A stretch of 64,000 nucleotides of DNA from Clostridia bacterium. Its GTDB lineage: Bacteria > Bacillota > Clostridia > Oscillospirales > Acutalibacteraceae. Numbering within the stretch: the stretch's first letter is position 1; the number at the start of each line of letters is the position of its first letter. The notes beneath the pieces are model-generated. The model ran no database searches. It was not told the origin of the DNA and saw only the letters and a list, made by a program, of their open reading frames with translations. The stretch covers positions 24,838 through 88,837 of the forward strand of contig JAFQCH010000020.1 of assembly GCA_017416485.1 (NCBI GenBank), in the 5' to 3' direction. Position numbers and translations under genes: made by a program. Shown here piece by piece: positions 41,897-50,856 of this stretch.

Positions 41897-42652
41897 ATGA
41901 AAAGAAAAAGCAACACAAAACGGCTTCTTTTGCCTGATACATTGCGCGGTTTTCTTGTTATAGAAATGATCGTGTATCACCTGCTGTTTGACCTTTATTA
42001 TATGTTCAATGCAAACATAGCGTGGTTTGCGGGGCAAGGCATGCGTTTATTCCAACTTTCGATTCTGTCGGGCTTTGTGCTGTTGTCGGGCTTTTGTTTT
42101 CCGATGGGAAAACGAAAGATTTTCCGCGCCGCGCAGGTGTTTGTGTGCGGTCTTATTATCATCTTGGTGACAGTGCTTGTTATGCCGTCACAGAAAATTC
42201 TGTTCGGGGTTCTTTCGTGCTTGGGGCTGTGCATGCTGTTGATGACAGCCCTCGAAAAGCCGCTGACAAAGATCAATCCCGCTTTCGGCTTTCTGCTGTT
42301 TGCATTGCTCGGTCTTTTGACTTACGGGGTGCGTTCGGGCTATATCGGCATTTTCACACATCCCCTGATTGAACTGCCCGACGCGTGGTACACAACTTCC
42401 TTTTTATTCCCGTTGGGGCTCAAAAATGCAAATTTCCGTTCTTCGGATTATGTGCCGCTGTTGCCTTGGTTTTTTGTGTTTGTCTGCGGATTTTATCTCA
42501 ATAAGCTCGTATACAAAAGCGAAAAAGCCTTGCGTGTTTTACCCCACGGCATCAAGCCGCTTGCCGTCATCGGGCGGTATTCGCTTTGGATCTACATGGC
42601 ACACCAACCGATCATTTACGGTGTGCTGTGGCTGATATTTAAACTGAAATAA
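41897..42652 (+). CDS. DUF1624 / heparan-alpha-glucosaminide N-acetyltransferase-like membrane protein
   Basis: The 251-residue protein starts after CGGAGA. It has the DUF1624 opening DTLRGFLVIEMIVYHLLFDL (about 14-33), followed by about six more helices and a final YSLWIYMAHQPIIYG motif. The family includes bacterial homologues of HGSNAT, which transfer acetyl groups across membranes. Here the length matches the short bacterial form. Substrate and orientation are unknown. It lies between the alkaline phosphatase terminator and the acetyltransferase promoter and is probably transcribed alone. Confidence 0.8.
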   Translation: MKRKSNTKRLLLPDTLRGFLVIEMIVYHLLFDLYYMFNANIAWFAGQGMRLFQLSILSGFVLLSGFCFPMGKRKIFRAAQVFVCGLIIILVTVLVMPSQKILFGVLSCLGLCMLLMTALEKPLTKINPAFGFLLFALLGLLTYGVRSGYIGIFTHPLIELPDAWYTTSFLFPLGLKNANFRSSDYVPLLPWFFVFVCGFYLNKLVYKSEKALRVLPHGIKPLAVIGRYSLWIYMAHQPIIYGVLWLIFKLK

Positions 42653-42658
42653 AAAGAC

Positions 42659-42688
42659 TTGACACAAACATTACAGAAAGTGTATTAT
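42659..42688 (+). promoter_or_regulatory. Promoter of the Eis-like acetyltransferase gene
   Basis: TTGACA and TATTAT are 18 bases apart, 30 bases before the start codon. Confidence 0.7.
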
Positions 42689-42718
42689 GTAAATAATAAA
42701 TATAAGAGGAGAACAGAA

Positions 42719-43888
42719 ATGGAAATTTATAAAGGCAGAACGCCGATCGAAGAATACGATCAATTGATGGAAATGCTCAACAACGTTTTCTTTTTGGAAG
42801 ATGATGAAGTGCCCAAGCGTGACTTTTTGAGCCTGCTTCCCAAGCTGTACACAAACAAGGAAGAAGCTTGCTATAACAACGTCTGCGTGATGGAAGACGG
42901 CGTTATCAAAGGCGCAATCGGTCTGTTTCCGCTGGAAGTGGATGCCGCAGGTCAGAAGCTGAAAATCGGCGGCATCGGCAATGTTGCGGTTGCCCGTGAT
43001 TGCAGAGGCGCCGGCCACATGGTCACCTGCATGAACCTTTGCCTGGATGAAATGATCAAGGACGGCACGGACTTCTCGCTTCTCGGCGGCCAAAGACAGC
43101 GTTACGGCTTTTTCGGCTATGAACCGGCAGGTGTGTGCTACGGCTTTGATGTAAACACAGGCAACCTCTACCGCGAACTCGGCAAGGGCTATCCCCATCC
43201 GTTCACTGCCCGCCTGATGACCGAAGATGACAAGGAATTCTTTGATAAATTCCTTGCATACAAGAATCAGTTCCCGCAGAAGACGATCTACAAAGAAAAC
43301 ACCGATTTCCTGCAGTTGCTGAAATCCTGGAAAGCCACTCCCTATGTGGTGCTTGACGGTGAAGAAGTCAAGGGTTATTTCTCGGTCAGCCGCAACGGCA
43401 AGGGTGTGCATGAAATCATGGCATTCGAAGTCAAGGATATGTTCAATGTCTGCATTGCCGCCATGGATACACTCAATATTGACGGCATCGGCTTCAGCGC
43501 ACCGTGCTACAACACCGAGCTTTGCGAATTCAGCGCCGCGCACATGAGTGGTTACAGCATGGATCATGTGGAAATGATTAACGTGCTCAATTACGAAAAC
43601 TTCATCCGCGGTTTCCTTGGTGTCAAGGCCGCATACGATACCCTTTGCGACGGCAGAATCGTTATTCTGTTCCACGGCTACCGTTGTGACGAACAGCTTC
43701 TTATTGAAGTTAAAGACAATAAGGTTACCGTTACTCCCACAACAGAAACACCCGACATGGAAATCGGTCACCGTGAAGGCATCCGCCTGATTGCGGCTCT
43801 TTACAGCAAAGACAGACTGTCCTTGCCTGCCAATGTCAGAAGCTGGTTCCCGCTTCCCTTCTATTGGGCATCGCATGACGGAGTGTAA
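42719..43888 (+). CDS. GNAT-family N-acetyltransferase (Eis-like, two-domain)
   Basis: The start is ATG 42719, after GAGGAG. The 389-residue protein has a GNAT domain in residues 1-170, with GGIGNVAVARDCRGAGHM as the acetyl-CoA loop and SLLGGQRQRYGFFGYEPAGV at its end. A second domain (about 190-389) has repeated GNAT-like strands. This layout matches Eis-like acetyltransferases of Clostridia, which use acetyl-CoA to modify amines. Substrate unknown. Flanked by its own promoter and terminator. Confidence 0.85.
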   Translation: MEIYKGRTPIEEYDQLMEMLNNVFFLEDDEVPKRDFLSLLPKLYTNKEEACYNNVCVMEDGVIKGAIGLFPLEVDAAGQKLKIGGIGNVAVARDCRGAGHMVTCMNLCLDEMIKDGTDFSLLGGQRQRYGFFGYEPAGVCYGFDVNTGNLYRELGKGYPHPFTARLMTEDDKEFFDKFLAYKNQFPQKTIYKENTDFLQLLKSWKATPYVVLDGEEVKGYFSVSRNGKGVHEIMAFEVKDMFNVCIAAMDTLNIDGIGFSAPCYNTELCEFSAAHMSGYSMDHVEMINVLNYENFIRGFLGVKAAYDTLCDGRIVILFHGYRCDEQLLIEVKDNKVTVTPTTETPDMEIGHREGIRLIAALYSKDRLSLPANVRSWFPLPFYWASHDGV

Positions 43889-43903
43889 GCAATAAAAACA
43901 TGC

Positions 43904-43940
43904 AGCCACGGCAGTGCAAAAAATTGCCGTGGCTTTTTTA
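43904..43940 (+). terminator. Terminator of the Eis-like acetyltransferase gene
   Basis: AGCCACGGCA pairs with TGCCGTGGCT, followed by T6. The next gene starts only eight bases later, so it may read through or have a cryptic promoter in the stem. Confidence 0.8.
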
Positions 43941-43947
43941 AGAGAGT

Positions 43948-44652
43948 ATGAAAATGGAGTATTTGTATTTTATTTTTTTTGCCGCTGAAGTCATTTGCAC
44001 ATATCTTTATATGTACAAAAACTGCGGCATGAAAATGAAGATGATCACAGCATCCGTCTTTTTAACGGCAGGACTGTTTTTGCTATTGACGGGGCAACGG
44101 TATACTTCGCATTACTGTTGTCTTCTATTCGCCGGGCTTGCCGCATCGTTCATAGGGGATTATGTCATTAAATTCAACGCATTCGGTATGAAGGGATTGC
44201 CCGGAATCATTAGTTTTGCAATCGCACATATTCTGTATATTTCGGCATTTGCCGTGCGTGTGCCGCCGACAAAAGAAACACTGTGGCTACTGATTCCGTG
44301 GGCAGGGATTGTTGCATTCTTTGCATGGCTTGGTGTCAAAAAGATAAAAATCGATTTTCAGGGCGCGGGCCCTGCGGTGCTTGTGTATGCAATAATCATC
44401 ACCGTAATGATGCTTCTGGGGCTGCGCACAGGGCTTACCCTTGCCGTACAGGGCGGTGTGAAAACATTGCAGGCAATCGTGCTTTGCATTGCGGTCGTGT
44501 CCTTTTTTGCTTCGGACTGCGGTGTGTGCATGCAGATGTTTGGCCCTGCACCTGATGCAAAAATCGGCAAACGAAAGCTCAATTTCGACCGTTTTTCATC
44601 CGTCACCTACTTCGGTGCACAGATTCTGCTTGCGGCCTCCATGATGCTTTAA
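43948..44652 (+). CDS. YhhN-family membrane protein (lysoplasmalogenase-like)
   Basis: The 234-residue protein has about eight helices. The YhhN signature includes FAGLAASFIGDYVIKFNAF (about 71-89), with the conserved aspartate of GD, and SFFASDCGVCMQMF near 190. The eukaryotic homologue TMEM86 hydrolyses the vinyl ether of lysoplasmalogens. Many anaerobic Clostridia contain plasmalogens, so a role in their turnover is plausible. The start could be ATG 43948 or 43954; AAGAGAG fits either. No dedicated promoter is clear. Confidence 0.85.
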   Translation: MKMEYLYFIFFAAEVICTYLYMYKNCGMKMKMITASVFLTAGLFLLLTGQRYTSHYCCLLFAGLAASFIGDYVIKFNAFGMKGLPGIISFAIAHILYISAFAVRVPPTKETLWLLIPWAGIVAFFAWLGVKKIKIDFQGAGPAVLVYAIIITVMMLLGLRTGLTLAVQGGVKTLQAIVLCIAVVSFFASDCGVCMQMFGPAPDAKIGKRKLNFDRFSSVTYFGAQILLAASMML

Positions 44653-44657
44653 CAAAC

Positions 44658-44690
44658 AAAAATCCGACTCACTGCGAGTCGGATTTTTTA
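44658..44690. terminator. Bidirectional terminator between yhhN and livF
   Basis: AAAAATCCGACTC pairs perfectly with GAGTCGGATTTTT across ACTGC. Confidence 0.85.
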
Positions 44691-44696
44691 TTGCTT

Positions 44697-45407
44697 TTAT
44701 TCTCCAAGATAGGCTTTTTTGACGCTTTCGTCATTGAGCAGGTCGGTGGCTTTGCCTTCCATGGTGATCGAACCTGTTTCAAGAACATAGGCACGGTCGG
44801 AAATGGAAAGTGCTTTCTTTGCATTCTGTTCAACAAGCAGAATGGTAACGCCGGACTTGTGATAGTCCTTGATGATTTCAAAAACCTGATCCACAAGCAG
44901 CGGCGAAAGTCCCATGGACGGCTCGTCGAGCATCAGCAGTTTCGGGTGACTCATCATGGCACGCCCCATGGCAAGCATCTGTTGTTCGCCACCCGACAAG
45001 GTACCCGCAACCTGCTTTTTGCGTTCTCCCAAACGGGGGAAGCGGGTGCAGATTTCATCAATGTCGTCCTTGATTCGTTTTTTGTCTTTCTGTGCATAGG
45101 CACCGAGGACAAGATTTTCATAAACGGTCAGTTCCTGAAACACACGGCGGCCTTCTGGTACCTGGCTCATACCGAGGGATACGAGCTTGTGACCGGGAAT
45201 TTTGTTGATGACCTGTCCGTCATAGGTCACGGTGCCGCTTTTGATTGGAATCAGCCCCATGATGCTCTGCATGGTGGTGGTTTTGCCTGCACCGTTCGCA
45301 CCGATGAGCGACACGATTTCCCCTTGGTTGACTTCAAAATTGATGCCTTTCAGTGCACGGATAACGCCGTAGCAAACTTCGAGATTTTTGACTTCGAGCA
45401 ATGCCAT
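44697..45407 (-). CDS. livF: Branched-chain amino acid ABC transporter ATPase LivF
   Basis: The 236-residue ATPase has Walker A GANGAGKTT (about 37-45), the Q-loop, signature LSGGEQQMLAMGRAMM and Walker B LLMLDEPSMGLSPL. LivF is the shorter of the two ATPases in HAAT systems and lacks the C-terminal extension of LivG. It is last in the five-gene operon, 12 bases after livG. It powers uptake of Leu, Ile and Val with LivG, LivM and LivH. Confidence 0.95.
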   Translation of the reverse strand: MALLEVKNLEVCYGVIRALKGINFEVNQGEIVSLIGANGAGKTTTMQSIMGLIPIKSGTVTYDGQVINKIPGHKLVSLGMSQVPEGRRVFQELTVYENLVLGAYAQKDKKRIKDDIDEICTRFPRLGERKKQVAGTLSGGEQQMLAMGRAMMSHPKLLMLDEPSMGLSPLLVDQVFEIIKDYHKSGVTILLVEQNAKKALSISDRAYVLETGSITMEGKATDLLNDESVKKAYLGE

Positions 45408-45419
45408 TTCGTTTCCTCC

Positions 45420-46190
45420 TTATTCGCCGATATAGGCTTTGATGACTTCGGGGTTGTTGAGTGCTTCTTCCGTTTTGCCCTGTGCAAGCACGGTTCCGAA
45501 ATTGAGAACGGTGATTTCGTCGCAAAGTCCCGAAACAAATTTCATATCGTGTTCAATCAGAAGAATGGTCAGATCAAACTCGTCACGGATGTGGCGGATG
45601 ATCTTCATGAGGTCTTCCGTTTCGTAGGGGTTCATACCTGCGGCAGGTTCATCCAACAGCAAAAGCTTCGGGTTGGTGGCAAGTGCACGTGCGATTTCAA
45701 GTTTTCTCTGCTTACCGTAAGGAAGGTTGCAGGCAAGGTTGTTGCGTTCGTCTTCAAGATCAAAAATACGAAGAATCTCTTTTGCCTTTTCACGCATGGC
45801 TTTTTCGGTCTTGAAATGGCGGGGCAGACGGAACAGACTGACAAAAGGATTGCACTTAAATTCGGGCTGATTGTGAAGTCCGACCATAACATTGCGAATA
45901 ACACTCATATTATTAAAAAGGCGAATATTTTGGAAAGTGCGGGCAATGCCTTTGTGGTTGATCTGTTCCTGCGTTTTTCCCGTAAGTTTTTCGCCGTTCA
46001 GATAAAAACAACCGGTGGTGGGCTGGTAGACACCCGTCAGGAGGTTGAAAACAGTGGTTTTACCTGCACCGTTGGGACCGACAAGACCATAAAGCTGTTT
46101 TCTTTTGATTTCAATGTTTACATTATCAACCGCTTTCAGACCGCCGAAGGAAATACCTAAGTTTTCAGTTTTCAATACGATATCGCTCAT
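45420..46190 (-). CDS. livG: Branched-chain amino acid ABC transporter ATPase LivG
   Basis: The 256-residue ATPase has Walker A GPNGAGKTT (about 37-45), LGISFGGLKAVDNV at the start, a signature LPYGKQRKLEIARALA, and Walker B LLLLDEPAAGMNPYE. The LPYGKQR signature and the final FGTVLAQGKTEEALNNPEVI are typical of LivG. It is translationally close to livM (stop 46192, start 46190). Confidence 0.95.
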   Translation of the reverse strand: MSDIVLKTENLGISFGGLKAVDNVNIEIKRKQLYGLVGPNGAGKTTVFNLLTGVYQPTTGCFYLNGEKLTGKTQEQINHKGIARTFQNIRLFNNMSVIRNVMVGLHNQPEFKCNPFVSLFRLPRHFKTEKAMREKAKEILRIFDLEDERNNLACNLPYGKQRKLEIARALATNPKLLLLDEPAAGMNPYETEDLMKIIRHIRDEFDLTILLIEHDMKFVSGLCDEITVLNFGTVLAQGKTEEALNNPEVIKAYIGE

Positions 46191-46191
46191 G

Positions 46192-47340
46192 TTATTTTCC
46201 TCCTTTCTGCGGTTTGTCGGGGGTAAATTCGGTATTCTGCTGTAAGTCTACGGACAACACTTCGTCCATTTTGATCTTGCTGGGAATGACACGCCAGTCG
46301 CCCGTATCACTGCGGATTTCACCGGGATGGCGATGCCCCTTTGCTTTGACAAGCAATGTTTTGGGCGAAAATTTATCCTTAATGGGAGCAAGTTTGGGAG
46401 CATTGTTGAAAATAACAAGCACAATGAGAATGAGTGCATAAATAAGATACTTCAATGCAGCCTGATCGCCCGAAAGGTGGCTCTGCAGTTGGAAGTTGAC
46501 AAAGGTGATGAGTGCTGCGGCAATGATGGAACCGTTGATGCTTGCCATGCCTCCAAGCACGACCATAACAAGAATTTCAATGGAGTAGTTATAAGAGAAG
46601 AACGAGTACAGAACGGGGGTTGTATAGTGGCCGTAGATAACACCTGCCATGCCTGCAAAGAAAGCGGCAATGACAAATACGAACAGCTTGTAGAAAGTGA
46701 CATTGATGCCCATGGCTTTGGCGGCAATCTCATTGTCGCGAATGGCGGTAATGGCTCTGCCATGCTTGCTGCGGATGAGGTTCTGCACAAAGAACAGCAC
46801 AACAAGAACCGTAATAAAGGATACAAGATACAACGATGTATCCTTACGGGTATCGTACTTGATAGCCTGTGTACTCAAGCCCATGGCTTTGCCGAACACG
46901 GACATATTCTTAAAAATCGTACGCACGATTTCGCCGAATGCAAGGGTAACAATGGCAAGATAGTCGCCTTTCAGTCGCAAAGCGGGAAGACCGACCAGGA
47001 AGCCGAAAAAAGCCGCAAGCAGGCCGCCGATGATCATACTGAGAAGCAGAACGATCAGCTTATTGTCGATCACTTCAGCCAACTGCATGGCAATGTAACT
47101 GCCGACATATGCACCCACGCACATAAAGCCTGCATGACCAAGACTCAATTCACCGAGGAAGCCGACCACCAGGTTCAGCGAAACGGCAAGAATGATGCTG
47201 TATGCGATCTGCACAAGCAGATTGGAATAAGAACGGGGAAGATTGCCGGTCTGTGCCACCACAAAGGATACGAGCATGACTGCCGCTACCATAATGTAGC
47301 AGAAATAATCTGAAATTTTGATTTTTTTCAATTTAGCCAT
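46192..47340 (-). CDS. livM: Branched-chain amino acid ABC transporter permease LivM
   Basis: The 382-residue permease has about nine helices with the BPD_transp_2 motif NLVVGFLGELSLGHAGFMCVG (conserved LGHAGF) and a later LVMVVLGGMASINGSIIAAA. The long C-terminal tail, with a Lys/Pro-rich segment, is more extended than in E. coli. It overlaps or abuts its neighbours by a few bases (livH stop 47343). Confidence 0.95.
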   Translation of the reverse strand: MAKLKKIKISDYFCYIMVAAVMLVSFVVAQTGNLPRSYSNLLVQIAYSIILAVSLNLVVGFLGELSLGHAGFMCVGAYVGSYIAMQLAEVIDNKLIVLLLSMIIGGLLAAFFGFLVGLPALRLKGDYLAIVTLAFGEIVRTIFKNMSVFGKAMGLSTQAIKYDTRKDTSLYLVSFITVLVVLFFVQNLIRSKHGRAITAIRDNEIAAKAMGINVTFYKLFVFVIAAFFAGMAGVIYGHYTTPVLYSFFSYNYSIEILVMVVLGGMASINGSIIAAALITFVNFQLQSHLSGDQAALKYLIYALILIVLVIFNNAPKLAPIKDKFSPKTLLVKAKGHRHPGEIRSDTGDWRVIPSKIKMDEVLSVDLQQNTEFTPDKPQKGGK

Positions 47341-47342
47341 GC

Positions 47343-48206
47343 TTACACCTTCTCTCTTCTCTTTTTGCCGAGCAGACCGATGGGTCTGACAAGCAGAATC
47401 AGAATCAACATTGCAAATTCAACCGCCGTTGTATAGGGGGCGAGAACGGGAATGCTCAGGCAGATTTTTTCGATCACACCAAGCAACACACCGCCGATCA
47501 TGGCACCGGGAATGGAACCGATGCCGCCGATAACGGCTGCCGTAAATGCCTTGATGCCGGGCATGGAACCGAGTGTGGGTTCGGTGGACGGAATCTGCAT
47601 CAGATAGAAAATACTTGCACAAGCCGCCAAAGCAGAACCGATGGCAAAGGTGATCATGATGATACGGTTGACGTTGATGCCCATCAGCTGTGCCGCGCCT
47701 CTGTCTTCACTGACGGCGAGCATGGCACGACCCGTGCGTGTGTTCTTGACAAAGAGGGTAAGCCCTGCCATGATAACCGCACCGACGATCAGCGTAATAA
47801 TGGACGAAATGCTGATTTCGGCAGTCCCGATACTGACCGTGCCGAATGTGGCAACCGTAACGGTCTGTGCCTTTGCACCGAAAATAATTTGTGCAATACT
47901 CTGCAAAAAGTAGCTGACACCGATCGCCGTAATCAGAACTGCCAGCGGTGAGGCCCCACGAAGAGGCTTGTAAGCCACTTTTTCGATGACAATACCGAAT
48001 ATAACACAGGTAACAACCGCCACAACAAGAGCAAGTCCGATGTGACCGCCTGCGGCAAGGGTTGTCAGAATCGCATATGCACCGACCATGATGATATCGC
48101 CGTGTGCAAAGTTGAGCATTTTGGCAATACCGTAAACCATAGTATAACCGAGGGCAATCAGGGCGTAGATCGCCCCCAGGCTCAATCCGTCAAAAATTGT
48201 ACTCAT
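47343..48206 (-). CDS. livH: Branched-chain amino acid ABC transporter permease LivH
   Basis: The start is at ATG 48206, with AAGGAG upstream; the frame from 48299 includes a structured leader and is not used. The 287-residue permease begins MSTIFDGLSLGAIYALIALG and has MVYGIAKMLNFAHGDIIMVG and AAVIGGIGSIPGAMIGG, the LivH motifs. It pairs with LivM to form the channel. Confidence 0.95.
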   Translation of the reverse strand: MSTIFDGLSLGAIYALIALGYTMVYGIAKMLNFAHGDIIMVGAYAILTTLAAGGHIGLALVVAVVTCVIFGIVIEKVAYKPLRGASPLAVLITAIGVSYFLQSIAQIIFGAKAQTVTVATFGTVSIGTAEISISSIITLIVGAVIMAGLTLFVKNTRTGRAMLAVSEDRGAAQLMGINVNRIIMITFAIGSALAACASIFYLMQIPSTEPTLGSMPGIKAFTAAVIGGIGSIPGAMIGGVLLGVIEKICLSIPVLAPYTTAVEFAMLILILLVRPIGLLGKKRREKV

Positions 48207-48232
48207 AGTGTACTCCTTCGCTTTGTTTTTTC

Positions 48233-48367
48233 TGCACCGCAAAAGGTGCATACGGAATGACAGAATTTGCGTTATTTCACCCTTTTGCAATTTTTTCAAT
48301 CATTCCGTATTCATCTTTTTTTGGCGATAAACAGCGGTTTTGGCCGAGGGACTTGCATCCCCCGGCC
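48233..48367 (-). promoter_or_regulatory. Structured spacer between livJ and livH
   Basis: Three inverted repeats lie in this gap: TGCACC/GGTGCA (48233-48250), ATACGGAATGA/TCATTCCGTAT (48250-48260 and 48300-48310), and GGCCGAGGG/CCCCCGGCC (48342-48367, one mismatch). Hairpins between a binding-protein gene and its permeases often trim or protect the message, so that the binding protein is made in excess. No strong T tail is present. Confidence 0.5.
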
Positions 48368-48403
48368 ATCTGTCATTTTGTTTTTGAAATTACCGGACGG
48401 TTC

Positions 48404-49657
48404 TTATTCACCGAGAGTAACAATGACGGGAACCTTGGTGCAAGCACCGGTGGTGTCCCAAGTCATTTCGCCGGTAAGTCCCTTGAGAACGAAATCTTCA
48501 GCAGTGATGGCTGCAACAACAGCATCGCCGAGAACTTCGGGAGCAACCGTCACATTGTCAACACCTGCTTTGAGCATTGCGTTGTAGATTGCATAGATTG
48601 CATCGTAACCATCAGCAGCAAACTGGTCGGGAGCAACACCATACTTGTCGGTGTAAGCTGCTACGAAATCAACAACAAGTTCATCTTCACTGTTCACATC
48701 GAACGGAGTGATGTACTTGATGGTATTGGTAACAGTTTCGTCGATCTGACCGGCAACACCGTCAAGACCGTCACAACCGAAGAGAAGAGCGTCACAGCCC
48801 TTGGAAACGCAAGTCTTTGCGATCAGGCCGGCTTCGGTGTAGTAAATGGGCAGGAAGATTGCATCGCAATCCTTGAGTGCTTCGATCTGGGTGGAGAAGT
48901 CTCTGTTGTTTTCAGCATCGAAACTCTGTTCGATATAAGAAACATTCAGTTCAGCCATCTTTGCCTTGAAAGCATCATAAATACCGGTGGAGTAGGGATC
49001 TGAGTTATCGTAGATCGCACCGATATTTTCGAAGTTTGCAGACAGTTCTTCAGCTGCAAGGATACCCTGGTCAGGATCACCGAAGCATACGCGGAAAGCA
49101 TAGTCGGAAGCTTCAATAACGGAAGCTGCGGAAGCAGAAGGCGTGATGAAGAAAACGCCGTCTTCGTCAGCTCTGGAAGCGAAAGATTCGCAGGAACCGG
49201 AAGTAACGGAACCGATGGAAATCTGCATGCCTGCTTCGTAGAGAGCATCGTAACCCGTAGAAGCATCGGCTGCCGTGCTCTTGTCGTCCTTCATGTCGAA
49301 CTTGAACAGAACACCGTTGAGACCGCCGGCAGCATTGATTTCGTCAACTGCAAGCTGTGCACCCTGCTGCACGGAGATACCGTAAGAAGAAGTATCGCCG
49401 GTAAGCGGGCCGGTTGCACCGATGAAGTATTCGGTGTTGTCTGCAGTGTACTGACCGACTTCGGAGAAGTCGAATGCGGCATCTGCATTGTCGTCATCAT
49501 CAGCGGCGTTGCCGTCGGTGAGAGCATCGTCTGCGTTACCGTCGGAAATTGCATCGGTAGCGGGTTGGGTGGGATCTTCCGTGCCGCCGCAGGCTGCAAA
49601 GCCGGCGACCATGCTCAGGCAAAGAAGAAGGGCAATGATTTTGGAAAACTTTTTCAT
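48404..49657 (-). CDS. livJ: Branched-chain amino acid-binding lipoprotein LivJ
   Basis: The 417-residue lipoprotein has the signal LLLCLSMVAGFAAC (cysteine 23), then an acidic low-complexity linker (about 27-68) built from SDGN/TDGN and Asp runs. The periplasmic-binding type I domain follows, with YFIGATGPLTGDTSSYGISV near residue 77. It captures Leu/Ile/Val or related amino acids for LivHMGF. The linker lets the domain stand away from the membrane. First gene of the operon. Confidence 0.95.
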   Translation of the reverse strand: MKKFSKIIALLLCLSMVAGFAACGGTEDPTQPATDAISDGNADDALTDGNAADDDDNADAAFDFSEVGQYTADNTEYFIGATGPLTGDTSSYGISVQQGAQLAVDEINAAGGLNGVLFKFDMKDDKSTAADASTGYDALYEAGMQISIGSVTSGSCESFASRADEDGVFFITPSASAASVIEASDYAFRVCFGDPDQGILAAEELSANFENIGAIYDNSDPYSTGIYDAFKAKMAELNVSYIEQSFDAENNRDFSTQIEALKDCDAIFLPIYYTEAGLIAKTCVSKGCDALLFGCDGLDGVAGQIDETVTNTIKYITPFDVNSEDELVVDFVAAYTDKYGVAPDQFAADGYDAIYAIYNAMLKAGVDNVTVAPEVLGDAVVAAITAEDFVLKGLTGEMTWDTTGACTKVPVIVTLGE

Positions 49658-49717
49658 GTTTGTTTCCTCCTAAATTTTTCTGAAAGTTCCGTTTTTGGCA
49701 ACTTTCGGTTAATAACG

Positions 49718-49746
49718 AATATAGCATATTGATGTTTTAAAGTCAA
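49718..49746 (-). promoter_or_regulatory. Promoter of the liv operon
   Basis: TTGACT and TATATT are 17 bases apart on the minus strand, 60 bases before the livJ start. Confidence 0.75.
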
Positions 49747-49811
49747 CATTTTTATTATATTTATTACACATTTGTAAATAAATTATATTTTTAAAAGCCT
49801 TAATTCGCCCC

Positions 49812-49840
49812 TTGCAAAAACGGATTCAATGTGATATACT
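49812..49840 (+). promoter_or_regulatory. Promoter of the DtxR-family gene
   Basis: TTGCAA and TATACT are 17 bases apart, 25 bases before the start codon. Confidence 0.7.
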
Positions 49841-49864
49841 GAAAAAAAAACAAGGAGGTGCACC

Positions 49865-50233
49865 GTGCAAGTCAGAGAATCAGCCGAAAATTATTTAGAA
49901 GCCATTCTCATTGAAGGCAGACGAAAAGAAAAGGTGCGTGCGGTTGACATTTGCACACATCTAGGCTTTTCAAGACCGACAGTCAGTGTGATGCTTAAAA
50001 AACTGCGTGAAAAGGGACTTGTTGAAATTGGTGAACACAGTGCACTGACTCTCACAGAACAAGGTCTTTCCATTGCACAATCGACGTATGAACGCCATTG
50101 TGTGATTACACAGATGCTCATGCAGTTGGGGGTTTCTGCCGAAACGGCAAAAGAAGATGCCTGCAAAATCGAGCACGACCTGAGCGATGAAACATTTGCA
50201 TGCTTAAAAAGGCATCTTGAAAAAATCAAGTAA
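49865..50233 (+). CDS. Metal-dependent regulator, DtxR/MntR family
   Basis: The 122-residue protein starts after AAGGAGGTG. The N-terminal winged helix has ESAENYLEAILIEG and GFSRPTVSVMLKKLREKGLV, with a metal-binding and dimerisation region around KIEHDLSDETFACL (His and Glu ligands). The length equals the short MntR/IdeR core without an SH3 domain. It should repress metal transport genes in Mn2+ or Fe2+, but no metal transporter is next to it; the liv operon is divergent. Its targets are presumably elsewhere. Confidence 0.88.
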   Translation: MQVRESAENYLEAILIEGRRKEKVRAVDICTHLGFSRPTVSVMLKKLREKGLVEIGEHSALTLTEQGLSIAQSTYERHCVITQMLMQLGVSAETAKEDACKIEHDLSDETFACLKRHLEKIK

Positions 50234-50273
50234 AAAAAGAACGGAAAGTTTGGCTGACTTTCCGTTCTTTTTT
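50232..50273. terminator. Bidirectional terminator between convergent genes
   Basis: AAAAAAAGAACGGAAAGT pairs perfectly with ACTTTCCGTTCTTTTTTT across TTGGCTG. Confidence 0.85.
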
Positions 50274-50856
50274 ATCTGAATACAGTTTTACTGCGCAGTT
50301 TTATAAGCAACTTTGACAGCGGCAAAATCAGCAAACCCGCAACCGCATTGCCGACACAGTGCATAATATCAAATGAGGCGCCCGCGCCGATCCAGGCAAG
50401 CATCTGTTTAAAATCAAGCCTGAACAGCAAAGCCTGTGCAGGGGCATACAAAATCCCGTACAAAAGCCCGTGCAGAGCGCACACAACGGGATACACCAAG
50501 ACGGCAACCTTGTCGGACATTTTTTTCGGCAACAGCATGGTAATACCCCAAAGAACAGTCCATATATACAAATACGGCATCCACCAGAGCGAAAACCCCG
50601 CATACAGCCCTTGCAGAATAACATACAGATAAATCGGAATCAGCGCATATTTGCGGTAGGCGACCGTCAGCACCATGGTGAACATGCCGAGCAGGTGGAT
50701 GTTCGGCAAAAATTCCATCAGCTGTTTGGAGCAGAACATCAGCGCCGCAAACATGGAAAACACGGCAAGGTCTGCCAAAGGCAACGCACGGACTTTACCG
50801 TGTTTTTTATTGTTCTTATTTTCCTGTTTCTCAGTCTGCGGTGTAAACGAGTTCAT
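50272..50856 (-). CDS. ECF transporter S component, probably for cobalamin
   Basis: The start is likely ATG 50856, inside the end of the upstream gene, giving 194 residues with five or six helices. The S-component layout includes DLAVFSMFAALMFCSKQLME, LLGMFTMVLTVAYR and LWWMPYLYIWTVLWG. It lies downstream of a cobalamin riboswitch and a DUF4430 lipoprotein, both linked to corrinoid uptake in Clostridia, so B12 is the likely substrate. The ECF ATPases and T component are not in the window and must be shared. Confidence 0.8.
   Translation of the reverse strand: MNSFTPQTEKQENKNNKKHGKVRALPLADLAVFSMFAALMFCSKQLMEFLPNIHLLGMFTMVLTVAYRKYALIPIYLYVILQGLYAGFSLWWMPYLYIWTVLWGITMLLPKKMSDKVAVLVYPVVCALHGLLYGILYAPAQALLFRLDFKQMLAWIGAGASFDIMHCVGNAVAGLLILPLSKLLIKLRSKTVFR

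Noticed and set aside
44691..46160. 489-codon frame on the plus strand
   Set aside because: It is the shadow of livF and livG; the encoded protein has no recognisable feature.
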